Assembly: GCA_948629335.1 (NCBI GenBank)
Contig: CAPHZB010000017.1
Coordinates: 1 to 24,907, forward strand
Length of the DNA stretch: 24,907 nucleotides
Source of the DNA: an uncultured Bacilli bacterium
GTDB taxonomy: Bacteria; Bacillota_I; Bacilli_A; RF39; UBA660
Direction: 5' to 3'
Under the pieces are notes generated by a model that worked only from the letters and a program-made list of their open reading frames with translations, had not been told where the DNA came from and searched no databases. The translations under genes and the position numbers were made by a program. Of the stretch, positions 13,453-20,178 are shown piece after piece. Each line of letters begins with the position of its first letter. Position 1 is the stretch's first letter.

Positions 13453-14079
13453 TTAGCATTCAATTAAATTCCTATTTAACTTTTCTATATTACTTTCAAT
13501 TGATAAAAGATATGTTATATTACTTGTAATATCTATTCCATCAATATTAGTAATAGAAGAATCTAATGGCAATATTTTTTGTTCATATAAATTTTGACTT
13601 AATAAAATATTTATATTATCAACTTCGTTTGCTACATAATTTTCAAAATAATATAATGTCCACATATTTTTAGATTTAGAAAATTTTAATTCAAAAATCG
13701 GTTCTAATTCATCGTTTATATTAACATTATTTAATTTAAAAGTATTTTTAAACTCATCTCTTAAAATATTAATTCTAGTTTCTTTGTTATATCCTTTTTC
13801 CTGTTCATAAACCTTATAATATACAGATCTATATTCTTCAATTAATTCTCTATAAGTAGGATATTCACTATTAAATTTATAATTATCAATAGTAAATTTA
13901 TGATTTAATTCATAAAAAGAATAAAGACAATTCCAAGTACTAGGATTTATATTATAGACAATAATACCAGTTTCATTTTTGTAATGAATATTAGTATATA
14001 AATTTAAAGCACTATCTAATCTAGTAGGAATCATATCTTGTGGCACTTTTTGATTTAACATTTCTTTTGTAATTATCAT
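13453..14079 (-). CDS. Hypothetical protein, 208 residues
   Basis: I do not recognise this family. It is probably soluble, rich in Asn, Ile, Tyr and Glu, with no signal peptide or membrane helix. Notable stretches are a central helical part (YRELIEEYRSVYYKVYEQEK), a strand pair around LEPIFELKFSKSKNMWTLYY and a Ser/Thr/Asn-rich end. GGGGG lies eight bases before the ATG at 14079. It begins 21 bases after the metallo-hydrolase gene and precedes the NTF2-like gene, so it is the second gene of a five-gene island operon. Confidence 0.65.
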   Translation of the reverse strand: MIITKEMLNQKVPQDMIPTRLDSALNLYTNIHYKNETGIIVYNINPSTWNCLYSFYELNHKFTIDNYKFNSEYPTYRELIEEYRSVYYKVYEQEKGYNKETRINILRDEFKNTFKLNNVNINDELEPIFELKFSKSKNMWTLYYFENYVANEVDNINILLSQNLYEQKILPLDSSITNIDGIDITSNITYLLSIESNIEKLNRNLIEC

Positions 14080-14100
14080 ATAGTTTTCCCCCTTATAATC

Positions 14101-14748
14101 TTAAATTTCTATTGTTTCTCCAATATCCAATACCTTATAGTTAATTTCAAATTTATCAAAATTTTCTTTCATATAATCTATGTTTGTAGGGTATTTTTCA
14201 TTATCCATGTGAATAGGCAACACTAAATTTGCTCCTAACTCTTTAGCAAATAATGATGCCTCAAATGATGACATTGTAAGACCATAAGCAGTTACAGGAA
14301 GAGCAACAATGTCTGCTTTATAATCATTGTTGAAACAAATAGTATCACTAGTTATATATAATCTATGTTTTCCATCATCTATAATATAACCAACATTTTC
14401 GAATACTTGACCTCCATTTTTTAATAAAGGATTATACCCATGAATTGCTTTAACAACTTCGATTTTAACATCATCAAAATTTAGAATATCATTCTCTTTA
14501 ATAATGTTTATATTTATATTTGGGTATGTATTTTGTACTTCCATAGTAGAATAGATAGGAATATTTATGTTTTTTAATACATCACTATTAATATGATCTC
14601 CGTGCTTATGTGTAATTAAAATTATATCTACCTTTTTCCATTCTTCTAAAAACTCATCTTTATATTTCAATCCTCCAGCATCTACTAATATTTTCTTGTT
14701 GCTTGTTTCTATCAATAGACATGATTGAGGATATTTTGTTATTTTCAT
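14101..14748 (-). CDS. MBL-fold metal-dependent hydrolase (UPF0173/YtkL-like)
   Basis: 215 residues. The metal site is intact: THKHGDH (H-x-H-x-D-H), HGYN further on, SDT in YITSDTICFNND, and the late histidine in LPIHMDN. Order and size match the small beta-lactamase-superfamily hydrolases annotated as UPF0173 or L-ascorbate-6-phosphate lactonase-like, whose substrates are mostly unknown. The start is MKITKYPQSC because AAAGGAG lies eight bases before that ATG; a longer frame to 14787 lacks a site. A promoter with an extended -10 lies just upstream, so this gene heads an operon with the unknown protein, the NTF2-like protein, pnuC and the hydrolase fragment. Confidence 0.85.
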   Translation of the reverse strand: MKITKYPQSCLLIETSNKKILVDAGGLKYKDEFLEEWKKVDIILITHKHGDHINSDVLKNINIPIYSTMEVQNTYPNININIIKENDILNFDDVKIEVVKAIHGYNPLLKNGGQVFENVGYIIDDGKHRLYITSDTICFNNDYKADIVALPVTAYGLTMSSFEASLFAKELGANLVLPIHMDNEKYPTNIDYMKENFDKFEINYKVLDIGETIEI

Positions 14749-14777
14749 AAAGTTTGCTCCTTTCATAATATATTTAC

Positions 14778-14806
14778 ATTTTATCATATATTTTTTTTCT
14801 TTTTAA
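14778..14806 (-). promoter_or_regulatory. Promoter of the MBL hydrolase operon
   Basis: TTAAAA, 17-bp A-rich spacer, TAAAAT preceded by TGA (extended -10-like), 30 bases before the ATG at 14748. Confidence 0.5.
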
Positions 14807-14827
14807 GGGATTTCTAATAAATTGTAC

Positions 14828-16108
14828 TTAAATATTGAGTTGGGGATCATCATCTTTATTTTTATAATCTTTGTTACTTTTTAAATAACCAGGAATATCA
14901 GTATAATCAAATAGTTCATCTTCTTTTGCAGTACCTTTTGCTATTTCATAAATATCATTAGAATTAAAATCTTGATTATCATAATAGTCTTTAATCTCAG
15001 TTGTAGTTGCTTCTTTTGTAAGTTCATTACCAATTTGTAATAGTTTTCTAAAAAAATGCTTTATGACCTCTAAAACTGTGTCTATATAGGTCCTTAATTT
15101 ATTATTTTCTTGTAATAAGTTACTATTTTTAGTTTTAATGATTTAATCTCTCTTTGATACTTTTGATTATCTTTTTCCAAAGAGTTATAACTATTAGCAT
15201 AATTATTTATATCATTAAATAATTCATTTATTTTAGTTTGTAATCCCATAACTTTTTTTAATTCTTTAACTGCTTTAAGCATAGTATCAAAAGTATCTTT
15301 TTCGACTACAATATATTTCTTATCAAAAGGAATTGTTTTAGTAGTTTTCATTTGCACATCAAATTCAGTCATTATCTTATCAAGTGTCTATTGGTTCTAA
15401 CATTTAAGTTTTGTTTTAGTTTTCTATTTATTTTTTTATAGTCTTTGGTTTTAATATGCTTTCTATCACTACCTTTGATTCTTCTTTCTAAATCATAACC
15501 TTTATCAGTTAATCGTTTATGGTATTTATCTTGTAACTCTGATAAATGAATTTTATCTTTAATATATTATTTTTTAGAAATAGTATATCTTTCTGTATTT
15601 GTTCTTTTATCTAACTTTTTAACAAGTGGTACAACTACACAATGAATATGTGGTGTCTTTTCATCTAAATGTATAATACTATGTAAGACTTGTTCTTTTT
15701 CATACCCTAAATCTTCATAAACAAACTCCATACAAGTATTAGCCCAGTCAAGTATATCATCTTTTGTCATATCTTTAAAAAATTCATTAGTAGCAGTAAA
15801 TTATAACTCATCCGCTACAACATTTTTAGATTTATCTAACATTTGATTAAAAGTCCTTTTTCTGTCATCTCGTTGTGTTTTCATTCTCTCATTGTGTTCT
15901 TTCTCATAATCTTTTACAAGCGTTTTAAAACTCTTAACATATTTATCTGCTAAAGACACCAATTCTATATTATTTTTACTTAATTCTGCCTTAATATCAG
16001 GATTAGAATATAAGCTTTCTTTTCTCTTTTATTATGTAATCCTATCTGTGCTAAATCATTTATTGTATAAATAGGTTCACTTCTAAATATTGCATAATTT
16101 AAATTCAT
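14828..16108 (-). pseudogene. MobV-family relaxase (Pre/Mob), full length but inactivated
   Basis: It opens NYAIFRSEPIYTINDLAQIG, the standard MobV N-terminus, with GAGGT before the ATG. A frameshift follows within NKREK, then SLYSNPDIKAEL. A TAA interrupts at about 15804, after which the catalytic histidine motif HLDEKTPHIHCVVVP is intact (within 15567-15770). A second nonsense codon follows TISKK. Homology continues to KLKQNLNVRTN, shifts frame into MTEFDVQMKTTKTIPF with a coiled coil (MGLQTKINELFNDINNYANS), and shifts again near 15110 to end DIPGYLKSNKDYKNKDDDP. The total, about 426 codons, is normal for the family. MobV enzymes nick oriT to mobilise small plasmids and elements. No oriT of the usual MobV kind is seen upstream, where the AbiF-like gene now lies. 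Confidence 0.85.
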
Positions 16109-16134
16109 ATATCTACCTCACTTTCTTCACACAA

Positions 16135-16164
16135 CAAAAAAGCCCATGCATTTCTACATGAACT
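16135..16164 (-). terminator. Terminator after the downstream AbiF RNA copy
   Basis: AGTTCATG (16164-16157) pairs with CATGGGCT (16148-16141), eight pairs including two G-T, followed by six T. It would end transcripts of the abi gene and of RNA copy 2, before the relaxase gene. Confidence 0.7.
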
Positions 16165-16167
16165 TTT

Positions 16168-16205
16168 AACGACTTAAGGCTTCGAAAGTTTCTCAAATAC
16201 TAATC
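16168..16205 (-). ncRNA. AbiF-associated structured RNA, copy 2 (downstream of the gene)
   Basis: Minus-strand GATTAGTATTTGAG is followed by the core GAAACTTTCGAAGCC and TTAAGTCGTT. The same 15-base core and flanks occur upstream of the abi gene (17120-17161). The outer 7-bp stem (16198-16192 with 16178-16172) is kept although four of its seven pairs differ from copy 1, two by full exchange (C-G to T-A, G-C to A-T) and two by G-T pairs. The inner CTT-TCG-AAG hairpin is unchanged. A TATAAT at 16217-16212, just after the abi stop, matches the -10 position of copy 1, but no clear -35 is present. Confidence 0.65.
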
Positions 16206-16223
16206 AATAATATTATATGTTTT

Positions 16224-17102
16224 TTAGATAATTTTATTCGCAGGAAAACCTATTAAATATAAAATAATATTATAATCAACTGATTTTATTTTACTTTTTA
16301 AGTTTTCAATTTCATCTATTATAAAGGTTTCAAATTCTTTTCCCATATCACTTCCAAGTAATAATTTCATGGACTTCATAATCATATAAACATTAGTTGA
16401 TTTATCTTTATTATCATAATTTTTATCAATAATTTTAAATGTAATTAAAAACTTACTATGAAAAGAAAATAGTCTATCATTGTGAGCACATATATTTCTT
16501 ATCATAGTCATATTTTTCATAATTTGTTTTAGCAATTTATCAGATATTTTAAATTCTTTGCTAATAGACTGTCTATCTACTTGTTTTAACATTGTATATA
16601 GTCTACTTAATTCCCCTAATGTTAAAATTTTCATTAATACAAAAGGTGGAACAAAACCATATACATTTAAATAATGTGTTATTGCCTCGTGTTTACCATT
16701 TTGTTTATCTATTTCTTCTTTTATTCTAGTAACAGATTCTTGTATGACTTTTTGTTCTACTGTATCATCAAAATTATCTAAAATTAAATAATTTTCTATT
16801 CCATATTTTGATGAAATTGTTTCAGCCAATAATGATTTTATAATTGTTTCTATTTCAAGAATGTATTTTAGAAAAATTGATCTTATATTCTTATCAAATT
16901 CATATAAAGAGTAGATTTCGTCAAAAGATACATTCTTTTTATAATTATTAGAAGAAGTTTTAAATATATCTTTATAACTATTTATTATTCCATAATAAGA
17001 ATATTTTTTAAGTTTCTCTAAGGCATCTTCTTTATTAGGTACTATAACACCTTTACTTATTATATAATCTAATAATTCATTTATGTTTTTATATTGCTTC
17101 AT
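16224..17102 (-). CDS. AbiF/AbiD-like HEPN protein (Abi_2 family), probable RNA-guarded toxin
   Basis: 292 residues. Hallmarks of the Abi_2 family are YSYYGIINSYKDIF (34-47), the helix YEFDKNIRSIFLKYILEIET (67-86), and the HEPN ribonuclease motif R-x4-H as RNICAH at 202-207, followed by NDRL. HEPN members of this family act as abortive-infection or toxin RNases, and AbiF relatives are associated with a small structured RNA; recent work treats that RNA as an antitoxin and the AbiF family as a source of Cas13. Here a structured RNA with its own promoter lies directly upstream and a second copy lies directly downstream. The ATG has AAGGAT nine bases ahead. It is intact, unlike most neighbours in the island. 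The target RNA and trigger are unknown. Confidence 0.85.
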   Translation of the reverse strand: MKQYKNINELLDYIISKGVIVPNKEDALEKLKKYSYYGIINSYKDIFKTSSNNYKKNVSFDEIYSLYEFDKNIRSIFLKYILEIETIIKSLLAETISSKYGIENYLILDNFDDTVEQKVIQESVTRIKEEIDKQNGKHEAITHYLNVYGFVPPFVLMKILTLGELSRLYTMLKQVDRQSISKEFKISDKLLKQIMKNMTMIRNICAHNDRLFSFHSKFLITFKIIDKNYDNKDKSTNVYMIMKSMKLLLGSDMGKEFETFIIDEIENLKSKIKSVDYNIILYLIGFPANKII

Positions 17103-17119
17103 TAAATCACATCCTTAAA

Positions 17120-17161
17120 ATAAAACGACTCAGGGCTTCGAAAGTTTCCTGAGTACCAATC
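17120..17161 (-). ncRNA. AbiF-associated structured RNA, copy 1 (upstream of the gene)
   Basis: A short RNA starting near 17161: GATTGGTACTCAG, core GAAACTTTCGAAGCC, CTGAGTCGTTTTATTTT. ACTCAGG (17154-17148) pairs with CCTGAGT (17134-17128), enclosing CTT-TCG-AAG. The stem followed by a T-rich tract also looks like a terminator, so the RNA may be made independently with partial read-through into the abi gene 18 bases further on. It has its own consensus promoter. It resembles in position the abiF RNA motif known from comparative genomics; I could not compare with the Rfam model. Confidence 0.75.
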
Positions 17162-17168
17162 GGTATAA

Positions 17169-17197
17169 ATCATACCATAATTATCTGTCTTCGTCAA
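17169..17197 (-). promoter_or_regulatory. Promoter of the AbiF-associated RNA and gene
   Basis: TTGACG (17197-17192), 17-bp spacer, TATGAT (17174-17169) preceded by TGG. This is the best-matching -35/-10 pair in the island. Confidence 0.75.
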
Positions 17198-17442
17198 TCA
17201 CTTTGCTGATTTTTTCTATGGCATGTGTACCTTTTCTCAAAACCAAATTTTAATAATATTCACTTATTTTAAATATTTTACAAATATCTTTTGAGGACAT
17301 ATTTATTTAATTATAGCTACTAAAATAGTAAAATTTTCATCAATTTCTTTGTTTTCTATCTCATTTAATATAATATGTCTATTACTAACCTTTCCTTTAA
17401 AATAAAGCAAATTTTTAACTTTTATATTCTGTGTCATTTGTT

Positions 17443-17949
17443 TTATGCAAGTCTCATAGCATAAGTATCCGTTACTTGTTGATAAAAATTTCTTTCACTT
17501 GAACGAATATCTCTAATTCTTTGTAAGAGTTCTCTAAAATATCTATTTCCACCTTGCTTTAATCTATCATCATCCATAGCAAAACCTTTTTGAATATATT
17601 CATGCAATTTTTCAGTTGCCCATATTCTAAATCTAACGGCTACTTCTGACTGTACTCTATATCCTAAGGCAATTATCATATCCAAATTATAATGATCAAT
17701 ATTTCGTTTTACTACTCTACTTCCTTCTTTTTTAACTAACAAGAAATTCTTGTGAGTTGAAATTTCCTGTAATTCGCCATCCTCATATATATTTTTTATA
17801 TGTAAACTTATATTTTGATGAGTGGTTTTATAAAGAGAAGCAATATGATTTTTTGCCAACCAAATATCTTCATCTATAAACTTTACATTTACTTTGGTAA
17901 TACCATCTTTATCTTGATATATTGTAAAATCATTTTCTGTTTTTGCCAA
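17443..17949 (-). pseudogene. RhuM-family protein, C-terminally truncated
   Basis: 168 residues, opening NDFTIYQDKDGITKVNVKFI, then EDIWLAKNHIASLYKTTHQN (an N-terminal DNA-binding-like helix pair) and SRVVKRNIDHYNLDMIIALG with YRVQSEVAVRFRIWATEKLH, the core of the RhuM/Fic-associated family. It runs normally to RDIRSSERNFYQQVTDTYA and then ends abruptly in MRLA; full-length members continue for about 150 residues (a FFATVQNK-type domain). The lost end suggests truncation by a rearrangement; the following 17230-17442 holds only short frames. RhuM genes are accessory genes often found with restriction-modification or pathogenicity islands; the biochemical role is unknown. A start context is present near 17949 but no strong ribosome site. 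Confidence 0.75.
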
Positions 17950-17978
17950 CTTGCTTCACTTCTTTTCACATCGCAATT

Positions 17979-18056
17979 GTCAACTACTCCTTCACAAGCA
18001 GCGGGCTTGTACCCAGATTTAGGATAACCCACAAGGGAATCCCCTAAAGTGTGTCA
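17979..18056 (-). mobile_element. Right-end remnant of an IS200/IS605-type element (omega-RNA scaffold region)
   Basis: Minus strand, starting right after the serS stop: TTTAGGGGATTCCC, GGGTTATCCTAAATCTGGG, TACAAGCCCGCTGC and, at the end, AGTAGTTGAC. This order (GGATTCCC, GGTTATCC, TCTGGGTACAAGCCC, GC-rich hairpin, TAGTTGAC) is how I remember the right ends of IS605/IS1341 elements, where the RNA guide scaffold of TnpB is encoded. The final hairpin is damaged (ACAAGC-CCGCT-GCTTGT). No tnpA or tnpB is present. Identification is from memory of the motif. Confidence 0.55.
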
Positions 18057-18061
18057 AATAA

Positions 18062-19345
18062 TTAATTTGGTTTCATAACCTCTAATCCACCCATATAAGG
18101 TTGTAAAACCTTTGGAATTTTTACACTACCATCTTTTTGATAACATTGTTCAAGAATTGCAATCACTGCACGTGGACTAGCAATAACTGTGTTGTTTAGG
18201 GTAGCCAAATACTGATTTCCATTTTCTGTTTTCATTCGAATTCCTAACCTTCTTGCCTGTGCGTCTCCCAAGGTAGAACAAGAACCAACTTCAAAATATT
18301 TTTGCTGCCTTGGACTCCATGCTTCTACATCACATGATTTAACCTTTAAATCTGCTAAATCTCCACTACAACATTCCAAAGTTCTAACAGAAATTCCCAT
18401 ACTTCTAAAGAATTCTACTGTAAACTGCCACATTTTATTATACCATTCCATAGCATCTTCAGGCTTACAAAGAACGACCATTTCTTGCTTTTCAAATTGA
18501 TGAACTCTATATAGTCCCCTTTCTTCAAGTCCATGAGCTCCTACTTCTTTTCTAAAACATGGAGAATAACTTGTCATAGCAATCGGCAAATCTTTTTCGT
18601 CAATGAGTTGTCCTTTAAATTTACCAATCATTGAGTGTTCACTTGTTCCAATTAAATATAAATCTTCTCCTTCAATTTTATACATCATCGCATCCATTTC
18701 TGCAAAAGACATCACCCCATTTACAACATCACTTTTAATCATAAATGGTGGAATACAATAAGTAAAACCTTTTTCTATCATAAAATCTCTTGCGTAAGCA
18801 ATTGTAGCTTCATGAAGTCTTGCAATATCTCCAACTAAATAATAAAATCCATTTCCACTTGTTCTTCCAGCACTTTCCTTATCAAGACCACTAAGTGACT
18901 CACATATATCTGCATGATATGGAATTTCATAGTCAGGTACAAATGGTTCTCCAAATTTTTCAATTTCTACATTACAACTATCATCTTTACCAATTGGAAC
19001 AGATGCATCAATAATATTGGGTATCACAAGCATTTTCTCCCTGATTTGCTCTTCTACTTTCTTTTCTTCTTTTTCAATTTCTTCCAATTTATTATTGATT
19101 TCTACTACTTCTTGTTTCTTTTTGTTTGCTTCTTCTATACATTTTTCTTTAAAAAGAACACCAATTTCATCACTAAATTGATTTCTTTTAGCACGTAAAG
19201 CATCTTTTTCTTGTTTTAATTTTCTTCCCAATTCATCTAATGCTTTCACTTCATCTACTAAAGGTAATTTTTCATCTTGGAATTTCTTCTTTATATTTTC
19301 TTTTACTATTTCTTCTTTTTCACGAATAAGTTTAATATCTATCAT
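18062..19345 (-). CDS. serS: Seryl-tRNA synthetase
   Basis: 427 residues, normal length. It charges tRNA-Ser in the cytoplasm. The N-terminal long coiled-coil tRNA-binding arm (about 25-100, rich in K and E) begins after MIDIKLIREKEE. The class II catalytic core contains TSEHSMIGKF, motif 2 FRKEVGAHGLEERGLYRVHQ with following FEKQEMV, the serine-site CSGDLADLK, and motif 3 around NNTVIASPRAVIAILEQ. The start ATG overlaps the upstream GNAT stop as ATGA, with AAGAGGAG ahead. The last 128 bp are duplicated at 11641-11768. The C-terminus KPN differs from KPKQK of the displaced copy, so the gene's end was probably replaced when the island arrived. No T-box is seen upstream. Confidence 0.97.
   Translation of the reverse strand: MIDIKLIREKEEIVKENIKKKFQDEKLPLVDEVKALDELGRKLKQEKDALRAKRNQFSDEIGVLFKEKCIEEANKKKQEVVEINNKLEEIEKEEKKVEEQIREKMLVIPNIIDASVPIGKDDSCNVEIEKFGEPFVPDYEIPYHADICESLSGLDKESAGRTSGNGFYYLVGDIARLHEATIAYARDFMIEKGFTYCIPPFMIKSDVVNGVMSFAEMDAMMYKIEGEDLYLIGTSEHSMIGKFKGQLIDEKDLPIAMTSYSPCFRKEVGAHGLEERGLYRVHQFEKQEMVVLCKPEDAMEWYNKMWQFTVEFFRSMGISVRTLECCSGDLADLKVKSCDVEAWSPRQQKYFEVGSCSTLGDAQARRLGIRMKTENGNQYLATLNNTVIASPRAVIAILEQCYQKDGSVKIPKVLQPYMGGLEVMKPN
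18066..18193. repeat. Direct repeat, right copy (end of intact serS)
   Basis: 128 bp, 125 identical to 11641-11768, same orientation. It covers the codons from motif 3 almost to the stop. It marks the right limit of an island of about 6.3 kb. Confidence 0.9.
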
Positions 19346-19794
19346 CTATTTCTCCTCTTTTCTTCTAACCAATCATAAGAAATTATTCTTTTGCTTTTTC
19401 TTTGATCTAATTTATATTGTTTTGGTATTTGTTCAACGAATACTCTTTCCGCACCTAATGACAGAATTTTTTTCATAGAACCCAAATGAATAGAATTTTT
19501 GGTAATCGAGACTTTACGGATTCCAAAAGAAAGTGCCACACTGGATAATAATAAGTTTGCTTTATACGCTAAATATTTTTCTTGATACGATTCTAAAATT
19601 TCACATTCAATATTTCCTAAGCTTTCATGTTCTTTTTCTTGTAATAAACGTATTCCACATTCTCCTACTTTATTTTGTGTATTTGTATCATAGATATGAT
19701 AATAAAACTGTTTTTGTTTTACTAATCCTAATGATAAAACCAATTGGACTTCCTTATCTCTTAAAACTTGAATGCCATTATCTACTATGTCCAT
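19342..19794 (-). CDS. GNAT-like acetyltransferase family protein
   Basis: 150 residues. The central part has the order of a GNAT fold: strand QFYYHIYDTNTQNKVGECGI, strand GNIECEILESYQEKYLAYKA with the helix LLLSSVALSFG, then VSITKNSIHLGSMKKILSLG before AERVFVEQI. In typical members the pyrophosphate loop is Q/R-x-x-G-x-G/A; here it is degenerate (SYQEKYLAYK), so acetyl-CoA binding is uncertain. AGGGAGG lies five bases before the ATG. It overlaps serS by four bases (ATGA) and shares its promoter, so it is translationally coupled to the synthetase. Target unknown. Confidence 0.65.
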   Translation of the reverse strand: MDIVDNGIQVLRDKEVQLVLSLGLVKQKQFYYHIYDTNTQNKVGECGIRLLQEKEHESLGNIECEILESYQEKYLAYKANLLLSSVALSFGIRKVSITKNSIHLGSMKKILSLGAERVFVEQIPKQYKLDQRKSKRIISYDWLEEKRRNR

Positions 19795-19795
19795 A

Positions 19796-20035
19796 AAAAC
19801 CTCCCTAATTTACCTCAATATAAAAACTTTTTTCTATATTTATTCTATTCTTAAATATTCCACTTTCTTTCTAAACAAGATTTCTTATATCCCTTTGGAT
19901 GAATCACATCGTTTTCTTTATGACATTTTCTTATATCCAAAACTATGATCTTTTTCATTCATCAAAGTGTTTATCATGTCAACCCTATTTTGAAATCAGC
20001 ATTCAATTTCCTATGCGAAATCGTACCTATCCCCT
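19796..20035 (-). promoter_or_regulatory. Long 5' leader of the GNAT-serS operon with possible alternative structures
   Basis: About 240 nt lie between the predicted transcription start and the first ATG, with no frame. TGACAT and ATGTCA can pair across about 55 bases, and CTTTGATGAAT inside that loop can instead pair with ATTCATCCAAAG outside it (11 bp, one bulge), so the two cannot form as simple nested stems. GGATATAAGAAA occurs twice. There is no T-box motif, although serS is often T-box controlled in Bacillota. A novel leader or chance pairing in AT-rich DNA remain possible. Confidence 0.35.
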
Positions 20036-20041
20036 TGCATC

Positions 20042-20070
20042 ATTATACCATGGGCTCTTTTATAAGTAAA
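20042..20070 (-). promoter_or_regulatory. Promoter of the GNAT-serS operon
   Basis: TTTACT, 17-bp spacer, TATAAT preceded by TGG (extended -10). The 11 bases CATGGTATAAT are identical in the polA promoter. Confidence 0.65.
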
Positions 20071-20147
20071 TTCAAAACAGGATAGAAACAAAATAAATGT
20101 GAAAATAAAAGCAATAAAATTAAAGCTTTCTTCTTATTTTCTCTTTC

Positions 20148-20178
20148 AAAAAAAGAATTCTGTCACTTCGAATTCTTT
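20148..20178 (-). terminator. Terminator of the polA-CDF operon
   Basis: AAAGAATTC and GAATTCTTT pair perfectly (9 bp) around a nine-base loop, followed by further T. The first arm overlaps the stop codon of the transporter gene. Confidence 0.85.

Noticed and set aside
16141..17161. The two similar sequences flanking the AbiF-like gene as a two-repeat CRISPR or as insertion-site direct repeats
   Set aside because: They are nearly 1 kb apart with a gene between, and they differ by compensating stem changes, which points to structured RNAs rather than CRISPR repeats or att sites.
17303..17438. Minus-strand frame starting MTQNIKVKNLLYF followed by KVSNRHIILNEIENK in another frame
   Set aside because: It needs a frameshift in an AT-rich stretch, has no ribosome site, and matches nothing I recognise; it may be a scrap next to the truncated RhuM gene.
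18914..19198. Plus-strand 94-residue frame rich in Phe within serS
   Set aside because: It is a shadow of the coiled-coil codons of serS on the opposite strand, with no ribosome site.
19796..20040. T-box riboswitch upstream of serS
   Set aside because: No AGGGTGG-type T-box sequence, specifier loop or terminator/antiterminator pair could be found on the minus strand.
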